DNA of 64,000 bases from Camarhynchus parvulus (lineage: Eukaryota > Chordata > Aves > Passeriformes > Thraupidae). Shown here piece after piece: positions 1-14,053 of this stretch (position 1 is the stretch's first letter; every line of letters starts with the position of its first letter). The position numbers and the translations under genes are program-made. The notes under the pieces are model-generated. The model was not told where the DNA came from. It worked only from the letters and a program-made list of their open reading frames with translations, and did not search any database. Location: the NCBI RefSeq assembly GCF_901933205.1, contig NC_044573.1:53253493-53317492 (forward strand), read 5' to 3'.

Positions 1-3000
1 AATACAGTTATGTAGGAAAGGAGCTACAGGAAGTCCTTATCAGTATTGCAGTCAAGATAAAGCAAGTATTTGCCACTCTGTCGCCTCTATCTTCTCTGAG
101 CATATCAGCAGTGAGATTGTGCCTATTGTCACTCTTACCATGAGTTATGTGATTCTTTCACTTTTGAACTGGGCTCTGGCCTGTGATGCCCTCTGTGTCA
201 CTCACAGTTACGCAGTAACTGAGTGAATTTGTATCTGCAGACACAGCAATGAAGACAGTGACCTGCCAGCTTTTCAATTCAGCCCCCAATCAAAGAGGGA
301 TTTATTTCCTGATAGGAGTGTAAAATTTAGTGAAAATGGAGTTTAAGACTTCAGATAGTTCCTGGGCATCATCCTGTCTAAACTTAACTAGAGACCAAAG
401 ACAGCCCAGATAGGCAGAGACACCTCAGACACCCCTCACACGATACCACTGCACAGCAGTGAACTTTCATCAGATGGAGAAAAACCATTTTTAAACCTTT
501 CAGAATGTGTGGAGGAACTTTCCTGCCCAGACAAAGCTGTCTAGGGAGCTGAAGCAAAGTTGGGATAATCCTCCTCAGAGCCCTTGACTCTGCCATTTCC
601 TCATGCCCACGCTGGTGCCCTGAGGGGAGGTGGCTTCCAGGAGCAGGCAAGAATGCCTCACAGCCTCTCCACGTACCTGTGAGGAGTTTTCAGACTGACA
701 GATGCAACCAGCTTATTGCTTAGGCCCTGACTGAGTGTGTTGGCTTAGCCAAAGTCAGCTGCTGTTCTTCCAAAGAAATGTTTGCCGATGGCTTACTTGC
801 TATGGCATCTCAAGAGGTCATCTAGACTGAACCCACTACGCCTAAATTAGCCTTGAAAGGCATTCATGCAACCCGTTCTTAAGTGCCACCAGAAGTAAAG
901 ATTTCACATCCCCTTCAGCAATTGATTTCTCTGCTAACCTCTCTCCACTGTTTCCCAAAGGTATTTTAAAGTGCTTAATCTAAATCCTTAAGCCAATAAT
1001 AGCCACATGGACGGGATCCAAAAATAGCACTGACAATGGGTGTTAACACCAGTTCAGTAACCTTAAGCTCCAGATTGTCTGCATGCATCTGTTTGATGGT
1101 CACACCAGACTGGGCTGGCACCAAGCAGCAACCTGTAGGCAAAGTTATGCCATGGCTTTCCAGGGGAAGTACAGCTTCCCATCACTCCTATGTCTGCCTA
1201 GAAGTTTGTTGGGTAAGAGTGTGGACAAAAAAACTTATTTCCTTACAGCAATCCACACAGGAAGTTCAGGATTGTGTTGCAGCCTAAGGCAATGATAAAA
1301 GGATGTCTTGGGCATGGTCTGAGCCTGCACCAAACAGCAGAAGGAAAAGACCTTTTTCGCCAGGAAGGCTGGCTGCTCTGAGGAGAATAGTCCCGAAATG
1401 GGACTGTTGCTTCTGGTGATTGAATTAATTCCCCTAGAGCTCATTAGCAGTCTCCACTAGGCATTGCGTGTGACCATATGGATGGAGAGGTTTAACCATG
1501 GCAGTGTTTTCTGAATCAACCAGCAACCAGCCCAGTGGTTTAATGTCAGAAAACTAATTTCCTTGCTAGACATAAACACAATCCAAATCTGATTAGAATT
1601 AACTAGGTGAAGTCTGAGCTCTTTTCTTCACCTCCCTGGCATTTTTCTGTATTTCCCATAGAATGACTCAAGTGTGGCTCCTCTCCCAAGCCTTTCTGGG
1701 CTGGCAGTCATGCAAGAGACTTTCCAGTGCTTTTCAAGGCTTCCCTCTTCCGTCTATTTGGGAATGTAAGGAAAACAGACTGCCTCAAAATAGACTTCTT
1801 CTTTCCAATCTGACCAAAACCACTACCTGTTGGGAAGATGGCATTTCCCCTGCCCAGCCTAAGAATGGCTTTCTGAGAACTCTGCTTTTTCAGTGATTTG
1901 GATTCAGCTGGGCTGAAGCACAGCACAGGGACAATATTTAATTCTTCCTTGCTATTTTCTCTAGCTTTGATTCACTGCAATGTAATTTTGGAAGCTTAAT
2001 CTGGTTTCATCAGCCATGACTGGAGCTAGAAAACAGGGCAAGTTATCAGAAGATACAGAAGGAAGATAACTAAAGGAAATTTCATTTGGCACAAATTATC
2101 AGGAAATCCTCCCAAAATCAAGCCATCAAGGAAATGATGGAAGTACATGATTTCACTAAAAATGAACCCACACGTTTACCACAACATACACAATCATAAA
2201 TACACGGCCTCTTTCCATCCTCTGGAAGTCAGTTTGCTTTTTTTATGGGGCTACTACAAATATTTTAATGTATCCTGGCTCCAGTCCAATCCTCTGCAAT
2301 TACTGGCAGCCATTTTATATCATCCCTGTCATAAGTTTGACTGTCACAGCAGTTTGTGATTTGATTTTTACTATGTCCAGACCCAAACTCAGCTGTTTGG
2401 GGCAGCTCAGGTTCTGCACCCAGGTCTAAGTGCAGCAGCTGGAACATCTGCCCCAAACAGGTCTTTATCATTTCCTACCTGTGCCATGGGAGTCCCTGGC
2501 AGCTGCCTCTGGAGGAGGGCTGTGCTCCCCAGGAGCAGTTTGTGCTGCCAGCAGCTTCTGCAGCTAAAGCAGAGGCAGCTCATGCCTGGGGACCAAAAGC
2601 AGCGTCCCTGGGGGAAGTTGGGGTCTAAGGTGCAATTGCCAGTAATAAGTCTGCAACAGGATTGCCTGTAGGCATTGCAAGTGCCTAATGTTTTTCCAGC
2701 CCTCAGAGAGCTGAGTGCCCCCAGCCCTCCCCACAGAAGCCAAGGTCACCTTGTAGGTGTTTTGTGGGGATCAGGCCACACAGGCTCTGGCTCCATCTCC
2801 AGTTTCTCTGGAGGTGTATAACTTCTGGCACACCTCAGTGCACCTAATTGTTGTCACTATTAGAGCACAAGGACAAATTGCTGACAAAGAGGGCTGCATA
2901 AAAATGCACTTGGGTGCAATAGCTGTGGCAGTATTTCAAACAGCTTCCTATTGTACATCTCCGAGGAGAGGCAAGCACGTGTGCTTTATAATTGTGCAAC

Positions 3001-3283
3001 CGTATCGCTGAATATGGATAGCACTTACAAGTGCTGTGTAACGTGTTGACAACTCTGCACACATAAATATGTATTGTTTTTCAGGCACAGCCCAGGCAAA
3101 GGGAAAAACTGAGTTTTTATTTTAGTCTCTTCTGCAATGTCTGAGCTAACTGCTACAAGTTTCCTTTCTAAAGGAAAGTGGGAGTCCTAATGACTTAACA
3201 AGCAATTCAAGACAAAGCACCTCAGATCTCTAAGTTAAGCTCTCTAAAAATTTCTATCTATGGCTCAGATCGTATCAATTATT

Positions 3284-3316
3284 CATTTTTATTATCATTA
3301 TTATTATCATTATTTT
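3284..3316. repeat. Imperfect (ATT)n microsatellite
   Basis: Runs of ATT/TTA interrupted by C (TTATTATCATTATTATTATC) form a short AT-rich simple repeat. Confidence 0.7.
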
Positions 3317-3901
3317 TAAATTTTTGTACAGCTATTAGCTCTTGAACTTCCTAGTTTGTTCTCTACCTCTTCTGGGTGACTTTTCAAAATTCAGATCATT
3401 CCACAGCAAAAGATTTAACCGTCCTTTATACCAAGACTCCTCTTTCTTTTTGACATCAAGACTTTTCTCTTTGATAACTTCAAATGTTTCTTCCTCTCTG
3501 CAGTGAGTACTTAATTCTCACCAATGGTTTTGCTTTTCTATCAAACATAGCAGTAACACCCTGAATGTTTTTAATCTGCTTTGGCCATTGAGTGCTTTCT
3601 TTGCCTTTTTTTTTAAACTTTCTACTGTATTTATGTAAAAGCATCACAATTTGTTCAACATTGTTGTGGGGGGTTTTGCTTTTCCTAATTATGTAAAAAT
3701 ACTCTTGCATTTAAAACTCAATTAAAGCTTCCTTTATGTGTTAGCAGAGCTGCACAACAGAGGTTTTCATCCTGTGCACTGCTTTCGCTGACTGTGAAAC
3801 AAATAAAAGCCAAGCTTTTGCATTTCATAACCTTGAAGTTCTCTGAGTAGTTTCACCTCCAGGGCTGGGTAACTGAATGTTTTCAAGTAGCTTAGAAAAA
3901 T

Positions 3902-3922
3902 GGGGGTGGAGGGGGGGAGGGA
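3902..3922 (+). repeat. G-rich run with G-quadruplex potential
   Basis: The plus strand reads GGGGGTGGAGGGGGGGAGGG, which supplies at least four runs of three or more G with short loops. This fits an intramolecular G-quadruplex pattern, though folding in vivo is inference. Confidence 0.5.
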
Positions 3923-3984
3923 GGAGAAGGCAGCAGTAAACAAGAATATGATTTCAGATTTTCATGATTTAGACTAAACTGAAT

Positions 3985-4001
3985 AGCAGCAGCAGCAGCA
4001 G
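3985..4001 (+). repeat. Short (GCA)n run
   Basis: About five tandem GCA units form a short trinucleotide run in noncoding sequence. Confidence 0.7.
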
Positions 4002-6514
4002 AAGTAGAGCGAAAGAGAGACTGTATATACATGATGGAATAGTTTTATAATTTAAAATACATACTGTATTAGACTTTCAACATAAAAGGGCTAATGTGTT
4101 TCTCATAACATCCCACATTTTGCTATTTCTTTTCACCCCATACCAGCACAAATGGTATTTGAGTGCTGACAGGCTGGAGGGAACATGCAGAGACCATGTT
4201 ATCTTTTGCTGGGGCATAGCTGCAGATGTGGTGTGTGGCAACTGTGCTCATAGTTCTCTGCATTGCTACACAGCAGTTTCAGGACAGACCTGGGAGCTTT
4301 ACTGGAAAAGCAAATGCACTAGAATGGAGGTAGTGACTCATGAGTGGTTATGAGCTGTGCAGCACTGCTAGGATCATGGGGCAGGAAGTATGTTATTGCT
4401 CACACTAAATCATCACTGCCCCCTCTACACACCCAGGGCATTTTTATTACCCGAAGTGACCAAACCTTCCTTGTTTTCCAAATATTCTGAGTCCTCTAAA
4501 CACATTGATTTTTCTCATTGCCCTGATTAACTTGGTCTATCAGTACCATGTCAAAAAAAGGTCTGTCCCATCTAGAATTATCAGTACTGTTTTCTCTACT
4601 GGGCAAGTTTACCTTAAAGGCTGTTCCTTCAACAGTTGACCTTGGATGACCTTGGCTAGCTTGTGCTGGGGTAGAATTGCAGAAAAGTGGACAGAGGAGT
4701 TCAATAAGAGACAGCTTTTCAGAAAAAAATGGGAGCTATTTACACCCACCATACAAAAACTCCAGCCCAGACATATAGAAAACCCTTGATTTGATATGAG
4801 ACACATTTCTGCTTTTATAGAAGAAAGGCTGGGGATTAAAAAATAATAATTAAAAAAAAAATCAGACTTTATTATATAATGAACCCAGGATGTTTTTTAA
4901 ATATGCCATGTGTTAGGTGTTTCATGGAATGTAGGTATTCCTGGTGGGACAACAGCTGTGAGATACTACTTCCAAGGCTTGAATAAACTCATAACATGCC
5001 TGTGGTATTTATGTCTGTGTTAAACAAAACCTCTTGACACTCATCATTTGATTACAAATCAATTTGATAATGGGTGTCTCCATATATTGAAGTTGGTTCA
5101 GTGGGGTGCATATTATTAATCTTGAGTCTACAAAAAGCACATTTTTCCCCTCTTATATTATTTTCCTACAGCATAGTGCAGCTACATGCATGTAATCTGC
5201 AAAATATCAATTTGCAAGCAGAAACTTGAAGCTGCACAAGGGCATGGACCTCTATTTACAATTTAAAAAAAGCTTACTCTTCAAAAAGCTTGAGAAGAAG
5301 TGTGGACACTAGTAGGAAAAACAGTTCTTTATCCACTGCAATTTCAGATACACACACTGGAATCCACTGGCCAGTGAAAAGTATGCAATCTGTGTAGTCC
5401 AGAGTGCATCCCTTATTTTTCTCTAGCACATTTATGCGCATGAACATGTGCATGATTACATTCATTTACAGCTCTGGAACAAGAAGGCACTCTGAGGTTT
5501 ACAAGATTTGCCTGGTGTGCTGTGACCAGTCTCTTCTTTTCTTCATGGTTTCAGCATGCCAAGACACTGAGAGACACAAGGAACAGATTTAATAGTTGGA
5601 ACTTACGTGCGAAAACATGGCTTCTCATTTAACTGACCTGGAAGATTATATCTGCTCACAGGTAGGATGGGCCAATCTCCCTCACCAAAGACATCATAAC
5701 TGTCTTCCTTTTTTAAGTGCCATAGACCATGACATTTGACAGGAAGAAGAATGAGATTTGAGGACCAGCCTTATTTTCACTAATGATCTTGAGACCAAAA
5801 GTTAAGGTGTGCTAATGTATTTTGTTGCTGGTATGAGGCTGAGGGTCATTGTAAACACAGATAAGATTAGAAGATAGCATAGAAGAAGCTGAAGACTTTG
5901 GTGGTCTGGCAGAAGGAAATAGAGTGCTATTTAGAGTGCAAAAAAGCAACTGATAAAAACTTGTCCATATGAGTTTTTTGGTTACAGATGACATGGGAAG
6001 AAAATTCTCTGTGCGCTAGAGGTTAACTGTGCACAGTTACTATGAGTATTGATGTGATTTCTGGTAAGGAAGTGAAAGGTATCAAACACATTGCATCTGC
6101 TTTGCATCAATAGGAATTTAAACCAGAGTTAGAACATACTTTTTTTAGTATGATAGGACTTTCAAAGACCAGTTTGTGGGAAGAATCAAGCTGCTATGTT
6201 CTGGATCAATTTGTAAAATGCTTTACATAATGCCCTCATCCATTACTTCAAGAAATGGGGTCAATGAGGAAAAAGACCCTGTTCACACCTTTTTTCTTTA
6301 GGGGTACATCCCTCATCTTTGATCAGAGATCTTGGCTACATTCTAATTTATTTATTAGCTGGTATGTCCTTTTGAAAAAACGAATAGAATTTGATTATAC
6401 CAGCTGCGGCAAAACTATTATTTCTGCAGAAGTAGCTGCACACTTTTCACAGCTGGGATGAACTTTGTAATCATTGGCATGGGGTCTAGTTAGAGCCCTG
6501 TCACTAGAGACACA

Positions 6515-6633
6515 ATCCTATGCCATGTGCTTTAGAATGTCCCTGCTTAAGCAGAGAGGTTGGGCCAGATGACCCACTGTGGTTCCTTCCAACCCAGCCC
6601 ATTATGCAATTCTTTGGCTCTGTGATTCTGTGA
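6515..6633 (+). mobile_element. CR1 LINE, 3' end fragment
   Basis: This is the tail of an avian CR1 non-LTR retrotransposon inserted in plus orientation. The sequence reads through the family's conserved 3' region (GGTTGGGCCAGATGACCC, then GTTCCTTCCAACCCAGCCC) and stops at the octamer-type terminus CTCTGTGATTCTGTGA, where CR1 copies typically end without poly(A). Only about 120 bp remain, so it is a strongly 5'-truncated copy, as most CR1 copies are. Base changes relative to the usual tail suggest an old insertion. An antisense open frame of 142 codons crosses it and is a by-product. The subfamily cannot be assigned by eye. Confidence 0.85.
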
Positions 6634-6639
6634 CAAGGC

Positions 6640-9600
6640 AGTCTGCTGCCCTGTGTCCATCCCCCCGTCCCCAGGCTGCTCTGGCTGGCGCCTGTTCCTT
6701 GTGGTGCAGTGGGGCTCTCTCCACTGCCCTGTCCCCAGCCAAGCATAGCCCAGCAGGAAGGGTCTTGGCTATGAGAAACTACGCTTGCTCTGTCACACTC
6801 CTTCATCTCCAGGACAGATTTTCTAACATAACTTGGATAAGAGCAAGCCTCAGAGGCAAATGGCAAATACAGTGCTAAATATTCTTCTTTTACGAAACCC
6901 AGAGAGTCTGCCCTAAAACCAATGTCCAGCACCTATATACTGAAGAAAGAAGAAGGAAAAGGAAGGCCCTATCACTAAGCCATACTTCTATAAAATGCTG
7001 TGGTACTGCAGCATTGACCTAAGAATTAAGACAGACTAAATAAATAGCTGTCCTTGAATAGTAGGTATTATGCCTGACATGTTAAATGGAAAGTACAGTG
7101 GTACCCCTGTAAAGGTAAGAGTAGGAAGGATGATTATTATCCTCAAGCCATTTAATCTGTACTTAGTGAACAATGATTCCAAAGGCTGCCCATTCAGTAA
7201 TGAGATTCAGACTCCCTTAGTTAATTGATATATTGCATATAACATTGAAAGAGATCTTCTTCAGTTCAGTGCCACTTTATACTATAGTTGTAGTAAGTTA
7301 AATAAAGTTTTCTCAGAGCATTCATATGCAGAAAAAAAATTGTTTGAATTTGCTTGTAAATTTTTGTTAAAGAGGAAACTGGGCTTGTGGGATTTATTGG
7401 AAGTGATGAAGTTTTTTAAGACACGTGCCTGTAAACCTTTATATCATGACCTACTATGGTGTTGTGGTCTCAAGGTACTTCCCTGGCAGAAAAAAAACCC
7501 CAATCCTGACATATTTTAGTTCTAGCAGGAAGTGCATTAAGAAGAATGAATTCTCAGACTTTCTAGGAACACAGAGCTTGTAGCAAGAATTAAAAAAAAA
7601 ACAACCAAAAAAGAGAAAAGAATAACAAAACAGTTTCTTATGTAATCCCTGCTTATTTGCAGGCTGAACATTTTTGCTTAGTTTTTCTCTTCCTGCACAT
7701 GTGAATGCTGAATTTAACATGCACAAAAGCAAAGGCGATTGTGAGTACTCCATGCTAATGGCTATTATTCATGCGCAGATGGCAGCTGCAAGATATAGAG
7801 GTGATATTAATATTGCCTCACTTTTCCCAACTCCAACTCCAACAAACTTGCACAACTCACTGTGTCTGCAGTACACAAGCTGCAGTTTATCAAATGATCC
7901 TGCACTCTCTGAAGGAAAGCTATGAATTTGCTGGTGTATGAGGGGATACCAGAGACATTTCCTTTTGACATAACTGTAAATGTACGGTCCAGTTTAGCTA
8001 AACAGCTGAGTTTTTTTTTAAACTATCTTGTTCTGCGCATCCTGTGCAATAACTGCCCAGAGATGCCATTTACCCGAAGCAGGCTGTGACGTGGGAGCAG
8101 CCTAGTCCCAGCAGCTGATGGGACCCTGGATGCAAGGCTGGAGTACAGAGTGCCTAGTCCCACTGCTGTGCCTGTTGTTAGTGTCCTGACGGCACATGGG
8201 ATGAAAAAATTGACACTCTTCCATGGAGCTGGATGAGACCTTCAGCTGTCTGGGAAGTAGGGAAGGAGCCCCATATATCAAAAGGCAGGGTTGGGACAGA
8301 CTAGAAGGGAAAGGTGCACAAGTGAGTCTGGTCCCATTTGAAGCTAACTCATGGTACTGCATTCTTGGCCTTCCTTTCTTTTTAGCAAATACCTTTGAAG
8401 CTCCCTGGCAGCTCTATACATCACTTTTCTGTCCCACACCATCCTCACAATGGGAAAGCATCCTACTACTCCCAGGCAATCCACTAGCTCCAGGGATGGA
8501 GGCTAGTGTAGGAATATTGCTTTGTTAATATGGTGCAGAGATGGAAATTCACTTCATCTCATCCCTTCACCTCTCCTCTCTAAAAAATTGCACACTGAAA
8601 AAAAATTAAATTAAAAGGAACATGAAGACTGAGAAAAATCAATTACTCCAGATTAGCAAATATTGTTCTAAAGGTACTTAAACCTTAGATCAGCCTCTTT
8701 CAGGGCATGCTTTCCAAAGCTGTTTTCACTTACGTGTCATGACGAGGAATCTAAAATTGCCACCTTAGCAGCAGAAAAGGGTTTAGTGAAGCCACAGTCA
8801 TCTTTACATTCTTGCTGACAGTGAATCATTTCATTCAGCCAGATAAAATCCTCAAATTCTGTAAAAGGAACTTTTCTTGTGCTTCAGACAAGGGGAAAAA
8901 ATGTCAGGATGTTGTAGTTTCAGGGACAAAATTTTAACAGAGTGAGCTGCATAAAATTTGTCTAAAATCCTGCTGTTCTGGTCCTTAGTCCTTTCCAGAA
9001 ATTAAACCCAAATATAACCTTTCTGCCCCTTTCCAGGGTTTAAAATTATTCTGTTAATATTTTTAGCATGAATTTTCAATTCCTTCCTGTTTCCAGAAAA
9101 GCAGGCAGAGTTAATGAATTTTTCCATATCCTGTGGAAAAAGCTGTCAGATATTAAGTCACGTATCTCATATTGTCTGGAATTTCAGGTGCTCAGTGATC
9201 TCACAGCCCCATGTGCTAAATGCTATGAAGACACAACAGAGACTGCTAAGGAGAGCTCATCTTCTCCACCTCACGAGCTGTGACTTCCTTACTCACAAGA
9301 TACTATAAAAGGATTTCTAATATAAATAATGCATCATCCTAAACTGAAATATAATCAGCAGAAATTAATTTGAATATTAATACATGAGACGTGTATGTTC
9401 ATCTCTATTAGCTGTCTGCAGCTGTCCCATTTTGCTGAGATCTCTGGCCCATACATTCCCTTGCAGCACAGAATGGGAGGGCCATCAGGGATGTATTATT
9501 GTGGTCACACTGGTCTTAATCACAATAAATACACAACTCCTGAGGAGTTATACTGGAGACCATTGAATCTGGATACTGTCCTCCACCCCCTTCCTCAGCA

Positions 9601-12600
9601 CCTGCACTGTTTACACACAATTTCTGTCTATGACAAAATCCCTTCCTGGCTTGGGGGATTCACCTAGCTCACCATCACTACAAAAGAAATATGGGGGTCA
9701 CTTTGTGTGATGTTGGCTGCATGAATGATGGGTCCAACTCTGCTTATATGACTGTCCTGACACCAGAAAAAAACCCCTCCCTATGCTGCTGAAAGGCAGC
9801 TCCTCCTGGGAGCCTGACCTTCATTTTTTTTAGAGGACATTATTCTAGCTGAAGGTGAATTTATATAAAAGCTATGGAGAGAATGCAACAAAAACCTGAA
9901 AATAAAGATCCTGTTTTTAACATGGGTGTATGAATATCTCCTCCACAGCTTTACACAGCAACAGCCTTGAGTGGAAAAATCACCATGCTAGACATTTTGT
10001 GTAAACTGCCCAGTCTGTTGCTCTCACATTCCTCACACAATCATAAAGCCTATTACCTCCCCAAGGCCATAACTGTGATGCGGCTGGACAGAATATCCTG
10101 AACAATGAAAGGAAAACTCTGCAATAAAAAACAAAGCTAGGGGTTGGGATTTGTAGCAATATATCTGGGGCAGAGTCATTCAACCTGTGGTTGTAATTAT
10201 TCTCTGAAAAAGCAGCAAAAACTCAGTCATTCAGAGGGAAAGCCTTACAGAGCTCTAGCATTGCTATAAAAAGACCCAAACAGTATTGCCTCTGATACAT
10301 AAAAATATCTACTTGTACAAAAGAACCAGGTTACCTCATCACTGTAGATTGATTATGTAAAAACAGTTATCACCATTGCTGGCTAAAAGAAGAAATAATA
10401 CTCAGCTCCTGAAAGAAAAGGATTCACTTTGTTAAGTTTAACATGCTACTCGGGAGATACTTTCTAATGATGCTGAGTAAGTTGAGAACACAAATCTCAA
10501 TTTGAGGCTAGAGGTAAACCTAAGCTGGGGCTTACAGCCTGAGCCAATATTCTTCTGTCTTCCCAGTCTTCCTAAATCAGCAAAGACAGGGACTATCAAG
10601 AACATATGGGATGCCAACCAGGACATAATCAGCAAAACATGGGACATTCTGAGCATACAAGGAAGACGATCACTCAGAAAGATGTTGATGTCCTTACGCC
10701 TATTCATTTATCTACTTGAATCAAAGGAATGGAGGAGGAGGGGGAATGGGTATTAGTAAGCAGGGAGGGAGTCTAGGCATGATTAACAATAGGTGTGAGA
10801 CAGGAAGAACTAGATTAAACTGATCCATATGCAAATGATCTCAGTCTGATTGAATCAAACCATGCACAGTTTAATGACTATGGTAAGATGCCTTTATCTC
10901 TGCTTGGATGTGTTCTGAAAAGGACTGCTCCAAGATAAAACAGTTTAATAAGGAGGTTTTTCATTAAACCTTCGATCTGCATTTGCATTTCTCTCTCTGA
11001 GCAACACAGCTTTCCTCAATGTCCATTACTTTTCAAGAGATTAGTCGGGTAGGGATTGTTGACACACACCTTTGGGCATTGCATACTTAACATGTGCATG
11101 AGTTTTAGCTTAGTCCTTCATGACCTGGGTGAAACATGTCAGAATGAAGACTAAGTGGAAAAGTCTTACTTTTTTGCTTATCTACTGAGCATTCTTTGTC
11201 CTTCTGTTATTTTGAAGTTATGTAAAATCTTCTCAGTATTCATACACTGATACAGAGAGAGAACATATCTTGGGTACTTACAGCATCATGAGCTAGACTC
11301 AGAATGGCATCATGGGTTCAGCAGGGTGATAACTCCAGCTTCTGTGAAGTTAATCTAATTCTGTGGTACTGTAGCTGAAGTCTAGTCCTCTATTTCTAAA
11401 CTATGTGTTGGTTTCTTCCAAGTGGCTGCCTTTGAACACTGAACAAGGTAGCCAGGCACTGCCTCAGCCTCACCTGTTGTATGCTCTGCCTACTGTTACA
11501 GGTGCAAATGAAATAAAACAGAGGCAACCTTCTCCTTCTTGTGCAAGTAAGACAGGGAAATCTCCTGGGCTCTCAGGTTGATCACAGGAAAGACAGCTGT
11601 GCTTAGACTCCAGCAGAAGTGGCATGTAGTAACTGGCTGCTTACTTGGGCACAGTAAGCAGCCCAAGTTCCTCCAGCTTGAAGAGATCTAACCTGGTTGG
11701 AACATTTTTTAGTGGCCATATATGGATACTGTGACCTTCCTCACTCAGGACAAAGTTTTCCTGTCCAAGTACTGTGTTTTTCTCTAAAGCCTGTGTATGC
11801 ACTAACATCTGTGTTCACATACTATGTATTGCAGACAGAAAGTGCTTCAATCTCAAAGTGCTGATGCTACATAGTTACTCTCCAGCTAATACAGACAAAT
11901 AAACACCAGTGGTCATCCAAATGCCTTCATGAAGAAGTCACTTTTCACAGCACCTATAGTTTGTCTGTGCAATAAGGAACTCGAACTAGGCTGGTTGTTT
12001 ACCTACTCAACCTCAGCTTCAACTGATCACCTTCATCCTTATATCATAAACATGAGAAATTTCAATGGAAACAAGGCACTTGAACAAAAAATTTTCCATT
12101 TATTTCAACAGAAACAATCACAGGCCTAAATGCCTTGCAGATTGGGAATCCAAACCTCTTATTGCATATGCCATCATTATTAACATCATTACTTCTTTTC
12201 CATCCCTGGGCTGCTTCATGACTTTAGAAATTTCTGGGTTTATATTCCTTTGAATACAATGTATGCTTATGTCATATATTCAAATTACTTTGATTCGAGT
12301 TTCACTTTATCTTTTAGCTTTCCTGACTCTATGCTGATGTGTCTGCAGTTTTGCTTTTCATCATTAATTCTGGCTCAGCAGCTACCAAGTCCTTTCTTAT
12401 CTTAGATCACAGGTTTTCCCTGTATATATTCCTTTACCATTAATACTACAGCCATACCATCTTTCCTCACAGACTATGGGTCCCACAGCAGTAGAAGGAA
12501 GACTCTGGTTAACCCAGTCATAGAACACAGTTGTACCAACAGTTACAAGAGTCCTACTTCCGTCCTAGCTTACTGTTATTTCTTATCATCTAAGGTATCC

Positions 12601-12770
12601 CAATGCTGATGGTTCAGGGGCAGTCAGGGTAACAGAACAATCCAGTTACTGGTGGCAGAGAACTTACATGCCCCTGTGCCTTGTGAGAAAATGCACTCCC
12701 AGGACTTGCAGTGAAGGAGGTAGTTTGGAAGCTGGCACACACCTCCTTACCTCTTTGCACGGTCTAATGT
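6640..12770. other. Noncoding stretch, no gene recognised
   Basis: No domain-bearing open frame, structural RNA or confident transposon is visible. The segment just after the CR1 tail (about 6640-6780) is CT/GC-rich and otherwise unremarkable. Open frames in the stretch are all about 100 codons or less and show no known motif. Confidence 0.55.
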
Positions 12771-12773
12771 GCA

Positions 12774-13147
12774 ACAGAATAATAGAATAATTGAGGTTGG
12801 AATAGACCTATAAGACTGAGTCCAACCATTCACCCAAGTCCACCACTAAAGCATGTTCCTAAGCACCACATCAACATGTCTTTGAAATACCTCCAGGGAT
12901 GGTGACTCAACTTACTCTGCTGGACAGCCTGTTCCAATGCTGACAACCCATTTCATGAAGAAACTTTTCCTAAAGCCCAATCTAACCCCACTCTGGGACA
13001 ACTTGAGGCCACTTCCTCTTGTCTTGTCATTTGTGACTTAGGAGAAGAGGCTGGCACCCATTTTGAAACAACCTCTTTTCAAGTAGTTGAAGAGAGTTAT
13101 AAGATCTCCCAAAGCCTCCTTTTCTCCAGGCTAAACAACCCAAGAGA
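12774..13147 (-). mobile_element. CR1 LINE, 3' region, minus orientation
   Basis: A CR1 copy of about 370 bp lies in minus orientation. On the plus strand it begins with the reversed CR1 tail (AGAATAATAGAATAATTGAG, then GTTGGAATAGACCT) and runs through conserved CR1 blocks. These include CTCCAGGGATGGTGACTC, CAGCCTGTTCCAATGCTGAC, ACTTGAGGCCACTTCCTCTT and TCCTTTTCTCCAGGCTAAAC. It is 5'-truncated and visibly mutated, so it is inactive. This matches the usual avian CR1 3' region, and no coding part of ORF2 remains. Confidence 0.9.
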
Positions 13148-13149
13148 GA

Positions 13150-14050
13150 TGGATGCTAAAGAAATACAGGACAAAAATACACTGCTTTTCCCAAAATGCT
13201 TATCCTTGAAGTAGAAGTAAATACTGACAGATAAGAGATACAAAGGGTTAATGGGGGAACATTCACTGAATTTAACTTAAGAGAGTTAACTGTACTGCAT
13301 GCTATCTGCCAACGTGCTAATAACATCAATAGACCTAGCTGTCAGGCTCCTGTGGGGGCAGTTCAGAGAATTCCTAATCATCCCTCAAAGGATCTTGTCT
13401 GTCTTCATGGATTAAACAGAGAAATCAGATTGCTAACATGGTGAATTGAAGTTGGATGCTTAAAATTAAGTGATGTGAATGTTACTTTTCCTCCACTCCC
13501 ACTTCCCATCTTCTCCCTGATGATGGATACTGGCAACAGTGTCAAAGGGCTGCTAAGCTTCATTTGAAGGGAAGCATTTTTAAGGTCAGATTTGAAGACA
13601 GAGAAGAATGCAATTTTGTGACTGCGGCAGGGAGTTTAAGTGAAATCACAGAGATGGGTGTTGAGAAGTGTAGTGAGTTGCTGATGGAGGCTGGCACCAC
13701 CACAGCTATCCAAGGCATGATATGGAGTGGCCGTACATTTTTAGGCCCACATCTCAGGCACAGTTCCAACCCCCCTTTGATTAGGTGCTGTCAGGTATCT
13801 CTCAGAAATCTCAGCTCTTCTTGGGCTCAATCTGGATTGGTATTAAAACATGAGTTCATACTGGCATCCTTTCTCAGGTGCCTGTTACAAGGAACAAATT
13901 CATCATCTTGCAGTGAACTGCTTGGGGTGAGATCTGACCACTCTGTAAGTCTAGTTCACCTTTGGTTTCAGTGACCTCAAGGCCCATTGATTCAGTTCTA
14001 AACATTTTCTTCTTCTTACATAGGTGGGCATCCCTGTTCCAGTGCTGGTC
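13150..14050. other. Noncoding stretch beside pentanucleotide tract
   Basis: A 136-codon plus-strand frame spans 13564-13974. It has no recognisable domain, and an overlapping antisense frame is similar in kind. I do not support either as a gene. Nothing else is recognised. Confidence 0.5.
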
Positions 14051-14053
14051 TGG

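Larger units (their letters stand above)
1..6510. other. Noncoding stretch without recognisable gene
   Basis: I see no gene, RNA gene or confident transposon here. Open frames on both strands are below about 90 codons and have no recognisable domain. The stretch holds only small items: an ATT-rich simple repeat near 3284-3316, a G-rich run at 3902-3922, and a short CAG run near 3985-4001. GC is a little higher at about 2480-2750, with CAGC-rich text and no identifiable family. An old, unrecognisable repeat there cannot be excluded. Confidence 0.6.

Noticed and set aside
4418..4427. CTCF-like half motif (CTGCCCCCTC)
   Set aside because: Only the GGGGGCAG half fits. The rest of the core mismatches.
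6504..6932. 142-codon minus frame
   Set aside because: It runs antisense through a CR1 tail, so it is not a gene.
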